Shown one piece after another: positions 6,153-14,461 of a DNA stretch of 28,621 nt. A model generated the notes under the pieces. That model had not been told where the DNA came from, did no database searches, and saw only the letters and a list, made by a program, of their open reading frames with translations. The stretch is taken from IMG/VR virus record IMGVR_UViG_3300040808_002403, positions 1 through 28,621 of that record. One strand, 5' to 3'. This DNA comes from a virus. The first letter of the stretch is position 1, and each line of letters starts with the position of its first letter. The position numbers and the translations under genes are program-made.

Positions 6153-6642
6153 ACAAGCCCCTGAGTTCATGGTCATTAAAGATACCAGAGAGCAAGAGGG
6201 ATATTACTTTAGTAAGTTTAACACTTGCGCAGGAATGGTTGAGCATAAGCTTGACACTGGAGACTATACAATACAAGGTCTTGAGGACAAAATATGTATA
6301 GAGAGAAAGGGGTGCGTAGAAGAACTGGCTATTAATTTAGGACAGAAGAAACACGCATTCATGAACGAGATTGAAAGAATGGAACCCTTTCCTCATAAGT
6401 ATTTAATTTTAGAATTCTCTGCTGAAGATTTAATTAAGTTTCCAAAAGACACTAGGATACCAGTTAGGAACAAATCTGCACTTAAGATAACTGGCAAGTA
6501 CATGTTAAAGTGCTTAATAGAATTTGAGTTATACAATGGCGTACACGTATTATTCTGTGGAGACAAACATACAGCATTCCTTGTTGTTAGCAGCATTTTC
6601 AAGCGGATTAACGAGATGTATACTGTCGGGAGAAAAACATAA
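6139..6642 (+). CDS. ERCC4-type (XPF/MUS81-like) nuclease
   Basis: The 167-residue product is a stand-alone ERCC4 nuclease domain. DTREQ (15-19), LDTGDYTI (38-45), IERKG (about 53-57) and the following EEL form the family active site, in which the Asp and the E-R-K triad bind metal. XPF/MUS81 nucleases cut branched or flapped DNA; single-domain phage versions lack the helicase and the helix-hairpin-helix tail. The likely role is resolving replication or recombination intermediates before packaging. It lies between the HNH nuclease and the ClpP-like gene, and its TAA is one base before the ClpP ATG. Activity is inferred from intact motif residues. Confidence 0.85.
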   Translation: MAKYKQAPEFMVIKDTREQEGYYFSKFNTCAGMVEHKLDTGDYTIQGLEDKICIERKGCVEELAINLGQKKHAFMNEIERMEPFPHKYLILEFSAEDLIKFPKDTRIPVRNKSALKITGKYMLKCLIEFELYNGVHVLFCGDKHTAFLVVSSIFKRINEMYTVGRKT

Positions 6643-6643
6643 G

Positions 6644-7288
6644 ATGACAAACAATGATAAAGACATTCTCTACGATTTTCATAATCATGGATCTAATATA
6701 GATTCGCGTGAAATCTTTTTACATAATTACTATAGCTCTGGAGATGACGAGAATCCCGGAGTTGAGTACAAGATGTCAAATACGTTCATTAAGAATATAC
6801 GAGCATTGGATATTAAATCAGACAAGCCAATACTTGTACATATGCATAGCGTTGGCGGTGAATGGCCTGACGGAATGGCTATTTACGACGCAATAACTAT
6901 GTGTAGATCTCACGTTACAATAATTGCTTATGGTCAAGCCGAGTCTATGAGCAGTATAATATTTCAAGCTGCTGACACAAGGCTTATTACACCTAACACA
7001 TATTTCATGTCTCATTACGGAAGCACCAGCGCCGGTGGCGACTATCTAAATGTTCAAAATTGGATAAAATATGAAAAACAGATTTGTGACACAATGCTGG
7101 ACATATACGCCAACCAGTGTTGTAACGGTCAGTTCTTCATAGAGAAATATGGGAAGAGCGCTGTCACGAAGGTTAAAAATTATCTTAGTACAAAACTCAA
7201 ATCTGGAGATTGGTACATCACCGCCAGTGAAGCTGTTAACTATGGTTTTGCTGACAAGGTTATAGACTCATGGCGAAATCTAAACTAA
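6644..7288 (+). CDS. ClpP-like serine protease
   Basis: The 214-residue product matches ClpP in length and motifs. MHSVGGEWPDGMAIYDAI (67-84) corresponds to the INSPGG oxyanion segment. GQAESMSS (97-104) holds the catalytic Ser101, FMSHYG (121-126) holds His124, and SGDWYITASEAVNYGFADKV aligns D189 with the ClpP Asp171. All three triad residues are present. ClpP assembles as a tetradecameric barrel fed by AAA+ unfoldases; no ClpX or ClpA partner is encoded here. Frame extension to a TTG at 6524 is possible, but ATG 6644 directly follows the ERCC4 stop and gives the natural N-terminus. The gene overlaps terL by 19 bases. It may mature virion proteins, degrade host proteins, or form mixed complexes with host ClpP. 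A distinct prohead protease exists at 11362, so this one need not do that job. Confidence 0.88.
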   Translation: MTNNDKDILYDFHNHGSNIDSREIFLHNYYSSGDDENPGVEYKMSNTFIKNIRALDIKSDKPILVHMHSVGGEWPDGMAIYDAITMCRSHVTIIAYGQAESMSSIIFQAADTRLITPNTYFMSHYGSTSAGGDYLNVQNWIKYEKQICDTMLDIYANQCCNGQFFIEKYGKSAVTKVKNYLSTKLKSGDWYITASEAVNYGFADKVIDSWRNLN

Positions 7289-9246
7289 AAACAATTGACG
7301 AAGCTTGGCTTGGTTTGGATTCTATTGATACAGAATTCTTCAATCCAATGTCTATACTTAATGTTCATGACGACGACTTTAACCTGAAGTTAGCTTGGCT
7401 AATGACAAGGCCAGAGTATTTATCGTTTATAACAAGTGAGATACTTGGCATACAGCTGCTTCCTTCTCAATCATTGTTCTTAAAAGAAATATGGAACAGA
7501 AAGTTTCCAATGCTTATTGCAAGCCGAGGCTTTGGTAAGTCTTTCATGCTATCTCTGTACGCTGTGCTTAGGGCGCTCATATTGCCACGCAGGAAGGTAG
7601 TTGTAGTTGGTGCTGCGTTCAGACAGTCTAAAGTTCTTTTTGAGTACATGGAGACGATATGGCGCAATTCTCCAATGCTTAGAGATATATGTGACGGAGA
7701 CAGTGGACCACGAAGAGATACCGACAGATGTACGCTTCGTTTGAATGACAGTACCGTTACTTGTCTTCCTCTTGGCGACGGCCAGAAGATTAGAGGTCAG
7801 AGAGCTAACGACATTATTGCTGACGAATTCGCCTCTATTCCAAGAGAGATTTTCGAAAACGTTGTTGCAGGTTTTGCTGCCGTTAGTGCAGACCCAGTGG
7901 AAAACGTTAAACGTTTAGCTGCACAAAAGAAAGCCAGTGAACTTGGCATCACACTAGAACAGGAAGAGAAAGAGGTCAAGAAAGATAATCAGATTATTCT
8001 TTCTGGTACGGCTTATTATGATTTTAATCATTTCGCTACATACTGGAAAAAATGGAAATCCATCATAAAGAGCCAAGGAGATCCAGCTAGACTTAGAGAG
8101 ATTTTTGGTGAAGATCCACCAGAAAGTTTTGATTGGACTCAGTATTCTATTATCCGTATGCCCTATGAGCTTTTACCTAAAGGTTTTATGGATGCTGATC
8201 AAGTTGCAAGATCTAAAGCTACTGTTCATACTGGTATTTATCAAATGGAATATGGCGCATGTTTCACTAGAGATAGCCAAGGTTTTTTCAAGAGATCTCT
8301 CATAGAATCTTGTGTCGTTTCAGAGAATTGTGATATCAAAGATGAAAAGGGAGAAGTGATCAACTTCGAAGCAGTACTTATGGGCAATAAAGATAAAAAG
8401 TACATTTTTGGTGTTGACCCTGCATCTGAAGTTGACAATTTTAGCATAGTTGTTCTTGAGGTTCATCCAACCCATAGGAGAATTGTTCACTGTTGGACAA
8501 CCACAAGATCGGAACACAAAGAAAAGGTAAAGCGTGGATATTCTACCGAGACTGACTTCTACTCTTACTGCGCCAGAAAGATCAGAGATCTTATGAATTT
8601 ATTTCCGTGCTTGCATATAGCTATGGACGCTCAGGGTGGCGGCGTTGCCGTTATGGAGTCTTTACATGACAATGATAAGCTCAGGGAGGGTGAAGTGCCA
8701 ATATGGCCAGTTATAGATGATGATAAGCCAAAGGATACTGACGGAGAGCGAGGACTACATATTTTAGAAATGTGCCAATTTGCGAAGTACGATTGGCTTG
8801 CAGAGGCTAATCACGGAATGAGAAAAGATTTCGAAGATAAAGCTCTATTATTTCCAGCGTTCGATCCACTAACCTTGTCGATGTCAGAACATGAAGATGA
8901 CACGAAAGGCAGAATGTTTGATACGCTAGAAGAGTGCGTACTTGATATAGAAGAACTAAAAGATGAACTAGCGATGATACAAATGACTCAGACCAATGCC
9001 GGTAGAGATAGATGGGATACTCCACAGGTTGTCGTTGGAACTGGCAAAAAGAGCAAAATCAGAAAAGATAGATATTCAGCGCTCTTAATGGCAAATATGT
9101 CATCTAGAATACTACAAAGAACACCAACTCAGGAAGAATATAGCTTCTACGGAGGCTTCGCAACGTCGTCACATATTGCAAAATCTGATAAAAAAATGTT
9201 TAATGGGCCAAGTTGGTTCTCAGATAACATGCAAGATGTGTATTAA
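7270..9246 (+). CDS. terL: Terminase large subunit
   Basis: This 658-residue packaging motor has both domains. The ATPase domain shows Walker A ASRGFGKS (84-91), Walker B DIIADE (181-186, catalytic E186) and the coupling motif SGTAYYD (245-251). The RNase H-like nuclease domain shows FGVDPASE (D383), HIAMDAQGGG (D453) and a final acidic site in RKDRYSALL (D600). It docks on the portal, pumps DNA into the prohead and cuts the concatemer. An insertion of about 40 charged residues (208-240) separates Walker B from the coupling motif. It overlaps the ClpP-like gene by 19 bases and is followed by the portal after a 41-base gap. Confidence 0.95.
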   Translation: MAKSKLKTIDEAWLGLDSIDTEFFNPMSILNVHDDDFNLKLAWLMTRPEYLSFITSEILGIQLLPSQSLFLKEIWNRKFPMLIASRGFGKSFMLSLYAVLRALILPRRKVVVVGAAFRQSKVLFEYMETIWRNSPMLRDICDGDSGPRRDTDRCTLRLNDSTVTCLPLGDGQKIRGQRANDIIADEFASIPREIFENVVAGFAAVSADPVENVKRLAAQKKASELGITLEQEEKEVKKDNQIILSGTAYYDFNHFATYWKKWKSIIKSQGDPARLREIFGEDPPESFDWTQYSIIRMPYELLPKGFMDADQVARSKATVHTGIYQMEYGACFTRDSQGFFKRSLIESCVVSENCDIKDEKGEVINFEAVLMGNKDKKYIFGVDPASEVDNFSIVVLEVHPTHRRIVHCWTTTRSEHKEKVKRGYSTETDFYSYCARKIRDLMNLFPCLHIAMDAQGGGVAVMESLHDNDKLREGEVPIWPVIDDDKPKDTDGERGLHILEMCQFAKYDWLAEANHGMRKDFEDKALLFPAFDPLTLSMSEHEDDTKGRMFDTLEECVLDIEELKDELAMIQMTQTNAGRDRWDTPQVVVGTGKKSKIRKDRYSALLMANMSSRILQRTPTQEEYSFYGGFATSSHIAKSDKKMFNGPSWFSDNMQDVY

Positions 9247-9287
9247 TAAGTATACAGTCCGAATACATTCCAATTGAGGTAAAAAGC

Positions 9288-11318
9288 ATGAGCGACGAAA
9301 TGTTTACATGGCGAGAAGAAGACGAAAATAGCAAAACCAATGCGATGTCACACCTATCACAGAATGTTGATGCTTATAGCGGATTAACTAAGTCGCAAGG
9401 TAGTCATTACCGCCATTTTATAGACATTGAGCCAAACAGATCCGTTCGCCCCGGCTTCACCTCTAGGGACTATTATGCTTTCAGGCCAGATGAAAATGTA
9501 CCAACGCAACAACGTCGTATTATTAAGATGTGTATGGATGCGTATGATAAAGTTGGAATCATTCGTAATATTATTGACCTTATGGGCGACTTTGGTAGTC
9601 AGGGTATCCAGATTGTCCACAAAGATAAAAGTGTTGAAAAGTTCTATCAGCAGTGGTTCAGAAGCGTAAACGGAAAAGAAAGATCAGAAAGATTTCTCAA
9701 TAATTTATACAGATGTGGTAATGTTATAGTTTATAGGAGTTATGCTAATATAACACCGCAACTAAAGAACTATATGAAAGCTCTGTCCTCAGATATTAAA
9801 GTTGAAGTTCCAACATCTACCCCAAACGAAATACCTTGGAGATACAACTTCTTCAATCCATTGACTGTAAAAATGAAGGATGGAAATCTTTCGTTATTTA
9901 TGGGCTTACAGAACTATACAATAACAACAAACTCATTTTTTGATAAATTCAAGGTTGGAGAAATCCCAAACCACATACTTGAATCTTTACCAATAAACAT
10001 TAAACAAAGCTTACTTCGCGGGGAAAAAGATATACCACTAGATCCAGAAAGATTGTCAATCTTCTACTACAAGAAAGACGATTGGAGACAATGGGCAAAC
10101 CCAATGATTTACGCCATTCTTGATGATATTGTAATGTTAGAAAAAATGAGACTTGCTGATATGTCAGCTTTAGACGGCGCTATTTCAAACATTAGACTTT
10201 GGACGCTTGGTAATCTAGAACACAAGATTTTACCAAACAAGGCAGCTATCAATAAGTTAAGAGACATACTTGCTACTAATGTTGGTGGCGGTACTATGGA
10301 ATTAGTTTGGGGTCCAGAGTTATCTTTCACCGAGTCGCATAGCGAAGTATACAAGTTCTTGGGTTCAGAAAAATACAATTCTGTACTCAACAGTATTTAC
10401 GCTGGACTTGGCGTTCCACCAACTCTGACTGGAATGGCTTCAAACGGTGGAGGTTTCACAAATAATTTCATATCTCTTAAAACTCTATTAGAAAGATTAC
10501 AGTACGGTAGAGATCAGCTTGTACGATTCTGGGAAAAAGAACTAGAAATTGTCAGAAAAGCTATGGGCTTCCGTTATAAAGCTCATATTCAATTTGACCA
10601 GATGACACTATCTGACGAGGCTGCTACAAAGAATCTTCTTATTCAACTTGCAGATCGTGACATTATTAGCCATGAAACACTACTTGAAAGATTTAAGGAA
10701 ATTCCTCAAATCGAAAACATTAGAATCAAAAGAGAGCTTGACAAAAGAGAAAGTTCTGGCCCACCAAAAGCTAGTCCTTATCATAACCCAAATCATTCTC
10801 AAGACTTAGAAAAAATGGATAAGCAGAATGAGATTAATATTAAGCAAGAAAAAATAAAACAAAAGAGCGGAAATGCTCCATCTAATATAGATATTAAAAA
10901 TAACGGCAGACCTCTTAACCAAAAAGATACCGAACCAAGAAAACGTCGCGTCGATACCCCAAGAAGTAATCCGGGCGTGGCTGAGTTATTCGTATGGGCA
11001 GAGAAATCTTGGGATCACATATCTTCTACAATCAACCAAGCGTATCTTAAATCTAAAAACAAAAAGAATTCAAGACAGTTAAATAAAGCAGAAATAAAAG
11101 ACCTTGAAAATATAAAACTTGAAATTTTTAGTAACATGATACCATTTGACAATGTTACTAGTGAGTACATACTAGATAATGTTAAAAGCAAGAATGGTAT
11201 CAAAAAAGAGTTCGCTGACAGATGCGTAGCTTCTAGCGTTAATATAGACAGCATGAATATCGATGATTATAGGAAACATGTTATCGGAATTTATGTCGAA
11301 CAGAATGTCCTAAATTGA
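9288..11318 (+). CDS. Portal protein
   Basis: The 676-residue product lies between terL and the prohead protease, the conserved place for the portal, the dodecameric ring through which DNA enters. The portal core runs to about residue 490, with VGIIRNIIDLMGDFGSQG (89-106) near the N-terminus. A later stretch, NSIYAGLGVPPTLTGMASNG and GGFTNNFISLKTLLERLQYG, is the typical crown/wing helix after a G-V-P loop. A basic linker (about 490-560) and a helical tail of about 110 residues follow, longer than in many portals, and could bind scaffold or ejection proteins. A GAGG ribosome site lies 8 bases before the ATG. Confidence 0.88.
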   Translation: MSDEMFTWREEDENSKTNAMSHLSQNVDAYSGLTKSQGSHYRHFIDIEPNRSVRPGFTSRDYYAFRPDENVPTQQRRIIKMCMDAYDKVGIIRNIIDLMGDFGSQGIQIVHKDKSVEKFYQQWFRSVNGKERSERFLNNLYRCGNVIVYRSYANITPQLKNYMKALSSDIKVEVPTSTPNEIPWRYNFFNPLTVKMKDGNLSLFMGLQNYTITTNSFFDKFKVGEIPNHILESLPINIKQSLLRGEKDIPLDPERLSIFYYKKDDWRQWANPMIYAILDDIVMLEKMRLADMSALDGAISNIRLWTLGNLEHKILPNKAAINKLRDILATNVGGGTMELVWGPELSFTESHSEVYKFLGSEKYNSVLNSIYAGLGVPPTLTGMASNGGGFTNNFISLKTLLERLQYGRDQLVRFWEKELEIVRKAMGFRYKAHIQFDQMTLSDEAATKNLLIQLADRDIISHETLLERFKEIPQIENIRIKRELDKRESSGPPKASPYHNPNHSQDLEKMDKQNEINIKQEKIKQKSGNAPSNIDIKNNGRPLNQKDTEPRKRRVDTPRSNPGVAELFVWAEKSWDHISSTINQAYLKSKNKKNSRQLNKAEIKDLENIKLEIFSNMIPFDNVTSEYILDNVKSKNGIKKEFADRCVASSVNIDSMNIDDYRKHVIGIYVEQNVLN

Positions 11319-11330
11319 AGTTTTTTCTGT

Positions 11331-11345
11331 TTTTTGTGTATATCT
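11331..11345 (+). promoter_or_regulatory. Putative phage promoter, TTTTTGTGTATA copy 2
   Basis: The 12-mer at 11331-11342 is identical to those at 311 and 14408 and falls in the 43-base gap between portal and protease-scaffold. It lies 19 bases before the ATG at 11362, with a GAGG ribosome site between. It would start a capsid transcription unit running to the terminator at 14383. Confidence 0.45.
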
Positions 11346-11361
11346 TTTTTAGAGGTAACAT

Positions 11362-12852
11362 ATGAAAATATTTAAGCAAGAAATAGCCGATGGAATTGCT
11401 GACATTGTTCAAGCAAATGCCAGTATAGCCTATTGTGTACCTACAGAAATTTCTGTCGATACAGAACATTCAACGCTTGAATCTAAGATTAAAGCTTCAA
11501 GCGCTAACCCAAATCAAATTGACTTATATTACATTAAGTCTGTACTAGTTTCTACTGGTTGGAACAAAAACGATGATGTTTTTGACGCAGCCTCAACTTG
11601 GGTCGCAAGGGAAACCCCAGTAGACAAACAATTCAACCTTATGCACAATGAGAATGATATCATTGGACATATTACTGGCAGTTACGTTGTCGATAAAAAT
11701 GGCAGCGAGGTTGGCGATACTCAGCCGGATGATTTCGATATTATCACTGAGGCTGTGTTGTATAATAGCTGGACTGATCCTGAAAATAGACAGAGAATGC
11801 AGCAGATCATTGCCGAAATTGAAGAAGGTAAATGGTTTGTTTCAATGGAATGTTTATTCTCTGGATTTGACTATGCTTTATTAGATGAAGTAGGAAATGC
11901 AAAACTTCTTGAACGTAATGAGGGTTCTGCATTTTTAACTAAACATTTACGTGCCTACGGTGGTAGTGGAGAGTATGAAGGCTACAAAATTGGTAGATCG
12001 TTAAGAGACATTTCTTTCTCTGGCAAGGGTCTTGTATCTAAGCCAGCGAACCCGAGAAGTGTCATTCTTGATGCTAGCAGGGCTTTCTCTTTAAACTATG
12101 ATTCATCAAACATTTTAACTAGTTTTCCTTTTAATGGAGATAATGACATGAGCGATAATAATCTTTTAGAGAAGCAGCTTGCAGAAGTTCAAAGCGAGCT
12201 AGCCTCTGCTAAAGAAGAAAATCAAGTTCTTCGTGCTGAAATTGAAGCTGCTGCTTCCAAGGAAGCTTCAGAATCAATTGCCAAGCTTGAGGAAACATTA
12301 GCTGAAAAAGAAGAAGCAATTAAAGCTCTTGAAGTCAGCGTTGCTGAAAAAGAAGCTGCAATTGTAGAGCTTAACGAGTCCATCGCTGCTAAAGACGGCG
12401 AAATGAATGAAAAGATGGAAGAACTCAACAAGATGAAGAAGGAAAAGAAGATGGAAGCCCGTAAGGCTGCTCTTCTTGACCTTGGCTTTGAATCCGAAGA
12501 AGCTGAAGAGTCAATTGCTTCTTATGAAGACTTTGATGACGCTACTTTTGAAGCTATCATTGTTGCCATGAAGAAGATGGACGACAAGAAGAAGAAGGAA
12601 GAAGAAGCTGCTTATAAGGGTAAGAAGCCAACTATGGCTGAAGATTCTGAAGAAGCTGAAGTAGAAGCCGAAGCAGAAGCCGAAGAAGCAATTGCTAAAG
12701 AAGCTGAAGCCGAAGTTGCTGCTGAAGAGGCTTTGGAAAGCGTAGAAACAACAGAGGCAACTCTTGTTGACGCTTCAAACGATAGTGATGAACTTGAAGC
12801 CACAAGAGCGAGTGTCGCTGAATGGCTCGAAAACAACGTACTTAGCAAATAA
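11362..12852 (+). CDS. Prohead protease fused to scaffold protein
   Basis: The 496-residue protein has two parts. Residues about 50-245 look like a prohead maturation protease: FNLMHNENDIIGHITG (92-106, candidate catalytic H95) matches the H...IG signature, WFVSMECLFSG (158-168, candidate nucleophile S161) the Ser strand, and ISFSGKGLVSKPANPRSVI (218-236) the conserved end. Residues 265-496 are a Glu/Ala/Lys-rich coiled coil with an acidic run (about 430-470), typical of an internal scaffold. The protease would trim scaffold and capsid in the assembling head and then destroy itself. A second start at 12148 could make the scaffold alone. The gene sits between portal and decoration/capsid genes behind its own putative promoter. 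Confidence 0.85.
   Translation: MKIFKQEIADGIADIVQANASIAYCVPTEISVDTEHSTLESKIKASSANPNQIDLYYIKSVLVSTGWNKNDDVFDAASTWVARETPVDKQFNLMHNENDIIGHITGSYVVDKNGSEVGDTQPDDFDIITEAVLYNSWTDPENRQRMQQIIAEIEEGKWFVSMECLFSGFDYALLDEVGNAKLLERNEGSAFLTKHLRAYGGSGEYEGYKIGRSLRDISFSGKGLVSKPANPRSVILDASRAFSLNYDSSNILTSFPFNGDNDMSDNNLLEKQLAEVQSELASAKEENQVLRAEIEAAASKEASESIAKLEETLAEKEEAIKALEVSVAEKEAAIVELNESIAAKDGEMNEKMEELNKMKKEKKMEARKAALLDLGFESEEAEESIASYEDFDDATFEAIIVAMKKMDDKKKKEEEAAYKGKKPTMAEDSEEAEVEAEAEAEEAIAKEAEAEVAAEEALESVETTEATLVDASNDSDELEATRASVAEWLENNVLSK
12148..12852 (+). CDS. Nested in-frame scaffold protein from an internal start
   Basis: An in-frame ATG at codon 263 of the protease-scaffold gene is preceded by GGAGA (12136-12140) at 7 bases spacing and falls exactly at the join between protease and coiled-coil scaffold. 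The product would be 234 residues (MSDNNLLEKQLAEVQSELAS at the start), all coiled coil and acidic tail. Phage lambda makes its scaffold Nu3 in the same way inside the protease gene C. Separate translation would give the many scaffold copies needed for few protease copies. The site is seen directly; its use is inferred. Confidence 0.55.
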   Translation: MSDNNLLEKQLAEVQSELASAKEENQVLRAEIEAAASKEASESIAKLEETLAEKEEAIKALEVSVAEKEAAIVELNESIAAKDGEMNEKMEELNKMKKEKKMEARKAALLDLGFESEEAEESIASYEDFDDATFEAIIVAMKKMDDKKKKEEEAAYKGKKPTMAEDSEEAEVEAEAEAEEAIAKEAEAEVAAEEALESVETTEATLVDASNDSDELEATRASVAEWLENNVLSK

Positions 12853-12870
12853 TTACAGGAGAAAATAATT

Positions 12871-13317
12871 ATGGCTCTAAAATCAGATAGATACGAACTA
12901 CAGACCGATATTAGTTTTTTCTACGATGCTGCTGCTACAACCCGTGGTTGTCTAGTTGCTCATGGTGGAACGGCTGGTACTGGCGCTGCAATGGATCAGG
13001 GTGCTAACCTTTGTGTTAAGTCAACAAGCGCCGCACCTCTTGGTATCCTTTTAAACGATGTTGTCGATAAAGATCTTACTCGTACTCATCTAAATCAGTA
13101 CAAGGATGAAGTACAGAAGGGTGGTAAGGTTACTATTCTTCGTAAGGGTTATGTCGTAACTAACAATGTTACTGGTAACCCAAGCGCTGGTGCTGCTGCT
13201 TATCAGTGCGAAACCACAGCTGGCAACGTTGCCACAAGTGGCACGAATGTAGTTGGCGCATTTCTATCAGCGCAGGATGCTGATGGTTATGCCAAAGTCG
13301 AAGTTAACCTTCCCTGA
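12871..13317 (+). CDS. Head decoration protein
   Basis: The 148-residue product sits immediately before the major capsid gene, the usual place of decoration or capsid-stabilising proteins. It is small, Ala/Gly/Thr-rich and beta-like. The stretch PLGILLNDVVDKDLT (about 56-70), with later VTILRKGYVVTN and GAFLSAQDADGYAKVEVNLP, has the look of a widespread phage capsid-associated family. There are no signal or membrane segments. A strong ribosome site AGGAGA (12857-12862) lies 8 bases before the ATG, fitting a high-copy virion protein. Arg codons are mostly CGT here, as in the capsid gene and unlike most neighbours. Position carries much of the evidence for the decoration role. Confidence 0.75.
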   Translation: MALKSDRYELQTDISFFYDAAATTRGCLVAHGGTAGTGAAMDQGANLCVKSTSAAPLGILLNDVVDKDLTRTHLNQYKDEVQKGGKVTILRKGYVVTNNVTGNPSAGAAAYQCETTAGNVATSGTNVVGAFLSAQDADGYAKVEVNLP

Positions 13318-13349
13318 ACTTAATAATACAATAAAAGGAGAAAATTAAT

Positions 13350-14357
13350 ATGCCTACAAATGAAAGACCTAGTGATGAATTTATCGCTCTCCTACGTAAG
13401 TCAGGTGATAGCGATGTAAATGTGGCTCAGGCCGCACAGCGTGAATTCGCTAAAGCTCTTGAGCTACCTCTTCGTAAGGGTGTACTCGTTGGTAACATCC
13501 TTGGTAATATCTTCGAAACCATCAATGTCGAAGCTGGTTCAACTACTGAGTTTCCTTTGGATCTCATTAGCCCCGGCCTAGAAGGCGAACATGTCGCTTA
13601 CACCAATCCCGGTCATGGTAGAATTCCAGAACGTGCGGTTGAAAGTGATTACGTCATGATTCCAACCTACAACATTGCTTCATCAGTCGATTACCTCCTA
13701 CGATATGCCCGTGAGGCACGTTGGGATGTTGTCGCCCGTGCAATGCAGGTTATGGAAGCCGGTTTCGTAAAGAAGATGAATGATGATGGTTGGCACACCC
13801 TTCTCGCCGCAGGTGTTGACCGTAACATCCTCGTCTTCGACGGTGACGCAACAGCTGGTCTATTCAGCAAGAGACTCGTTTCTCTTATGCAGACTGTCAT
13901 GCGTCGTAACTCAGGTGGTAATAGTGCTTCAGTTGGTCGCGGTCGCCTAACTGATCTCTATGTTTCACCAGAAGCTCTTGAAGATGTCCGCAACTGGGGT
14001 CTCGATCAGGTCGATGAGGTCACTCGTCGCGAGATTTATTCTGCTCCAGAAGGTGGCGCACCAATCACCCGCATCTTTGGTGTGAATCTTCATGATCTGG
14101 ACGAACTTGGCGAAGGCCAAGAGTATCAGACGTTCTTCACTGATGAACTCAGTGGGTTCGTTGAAACAGACGACCTTGAGTTGGTCGTTGGTCTTGATCA
14201 GTCTTCAAACGATAGCTTTGTAATGCCAGTTAAGGAGCAGTTACAGGTCTTCGAAGATCCAACTCTTCACAGACAGCAACGTGCTGGATATTACGGCTGG
14301 GCAGAGCTTGGCTTTGGTGTTCTAGACAATAGAAGAATCCTTCTTGGCTCATTCTGA
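13350..14357 (+). CDS. Major capsid protein
   Basis: The 335-residue protein lies at the end of the terL-portal-protease-decoration block and is read from the strongest ribosome site in the window (AAGGAG at 13335-13340). It has a helical, charged N-terminal segment (residues 1-50), then a beta-rich body with FETINVEAGSTTEFPLDLI, a long helix region (VVARAMQVMEAGFVKKMNDD) and a C-terminal QRAGYYGWAELGFGVLDNRR, consistent with an HK97-fold shell protein. Codon use favours CGT/CGC Arg and C-ending codons, unlike the AGA-rich neighbours, as expected of the most highly translated late gene. A terminator follows 26 bases after the stop. I assign it by position, length and composition, since capsid folds show few motifs. 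Confidence 0.85.
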   Translation: MPTNERPSDEFIALLRKSGDSDVNVAQAAQREFAKALELPLRKGVLVGNILGNIFETINVEAGSTTEFPLDLISPGLEGEHVAYTNPGHGRIPERAVESDYVMIPTYNIASSVDYLLRYAREARWDVVARAMQVMEAGFVKKMNDDGWHTLLAAGVDRNILVFDGDATAGLFSKRLVSLMQTVMRRNSGGNSASVGRGRLTDLYVSPEALEDVRNWGLDQVDEVTRREIYSAPEGGAPITRIFGVNLHDLDELGEGQEYQTFFTDELSGFVETDDLELVVGLDQSSNDSFVMPVKEQLQVFEDPTLHRQQRAGYYGWAELGFGVLDNRRILLGSF

Positions 14358-14382
14358 CATATTGTTCTAGTCACTAACATTG

Positions 14383-14412
14383 AGCCACCTTCTTCGCAGG
14401 AGGTGGCTTTTT
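14383..14412 (+). terminator. Rho-independent terminator after the capsid gene
   Basis: An 8-bp perfect stem, AGCCACCT (14383-14390) with AGGTGGCT (14401-14408), has a ten-base loop and ends in a run of T (14408-14412). It follows the capsid stop by 26 bases and would stop the capsid unit. Confidence 0.85.
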
Positions 14413-14422
14413 GTGTATATAT
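14408..14422 (+). promoter_or_regulatory. Putative phage promoter, TTTTTGTGTATA copy 3
   Basis: The 12-mer at 14408-14419 is the third identical copy. It shares its T-run with the terminator and lies 43 bases before the ATG at 14462, so termination of one unit and initiation of the next are packed together. Confidence 0.45.
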
Positions 14423-14461
14423 TAGTAGACTTGATCAGGATTTCTTTCAAGGGAGAATAAA

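Noticed and set aside
6524-6643. Longer start for the ClpP-like gene
   Set aside because: The TTG start would overlap the ERCC4 nuclease by over 100 bases and adds no ClpP-like sequence; ATG 6644 fits.
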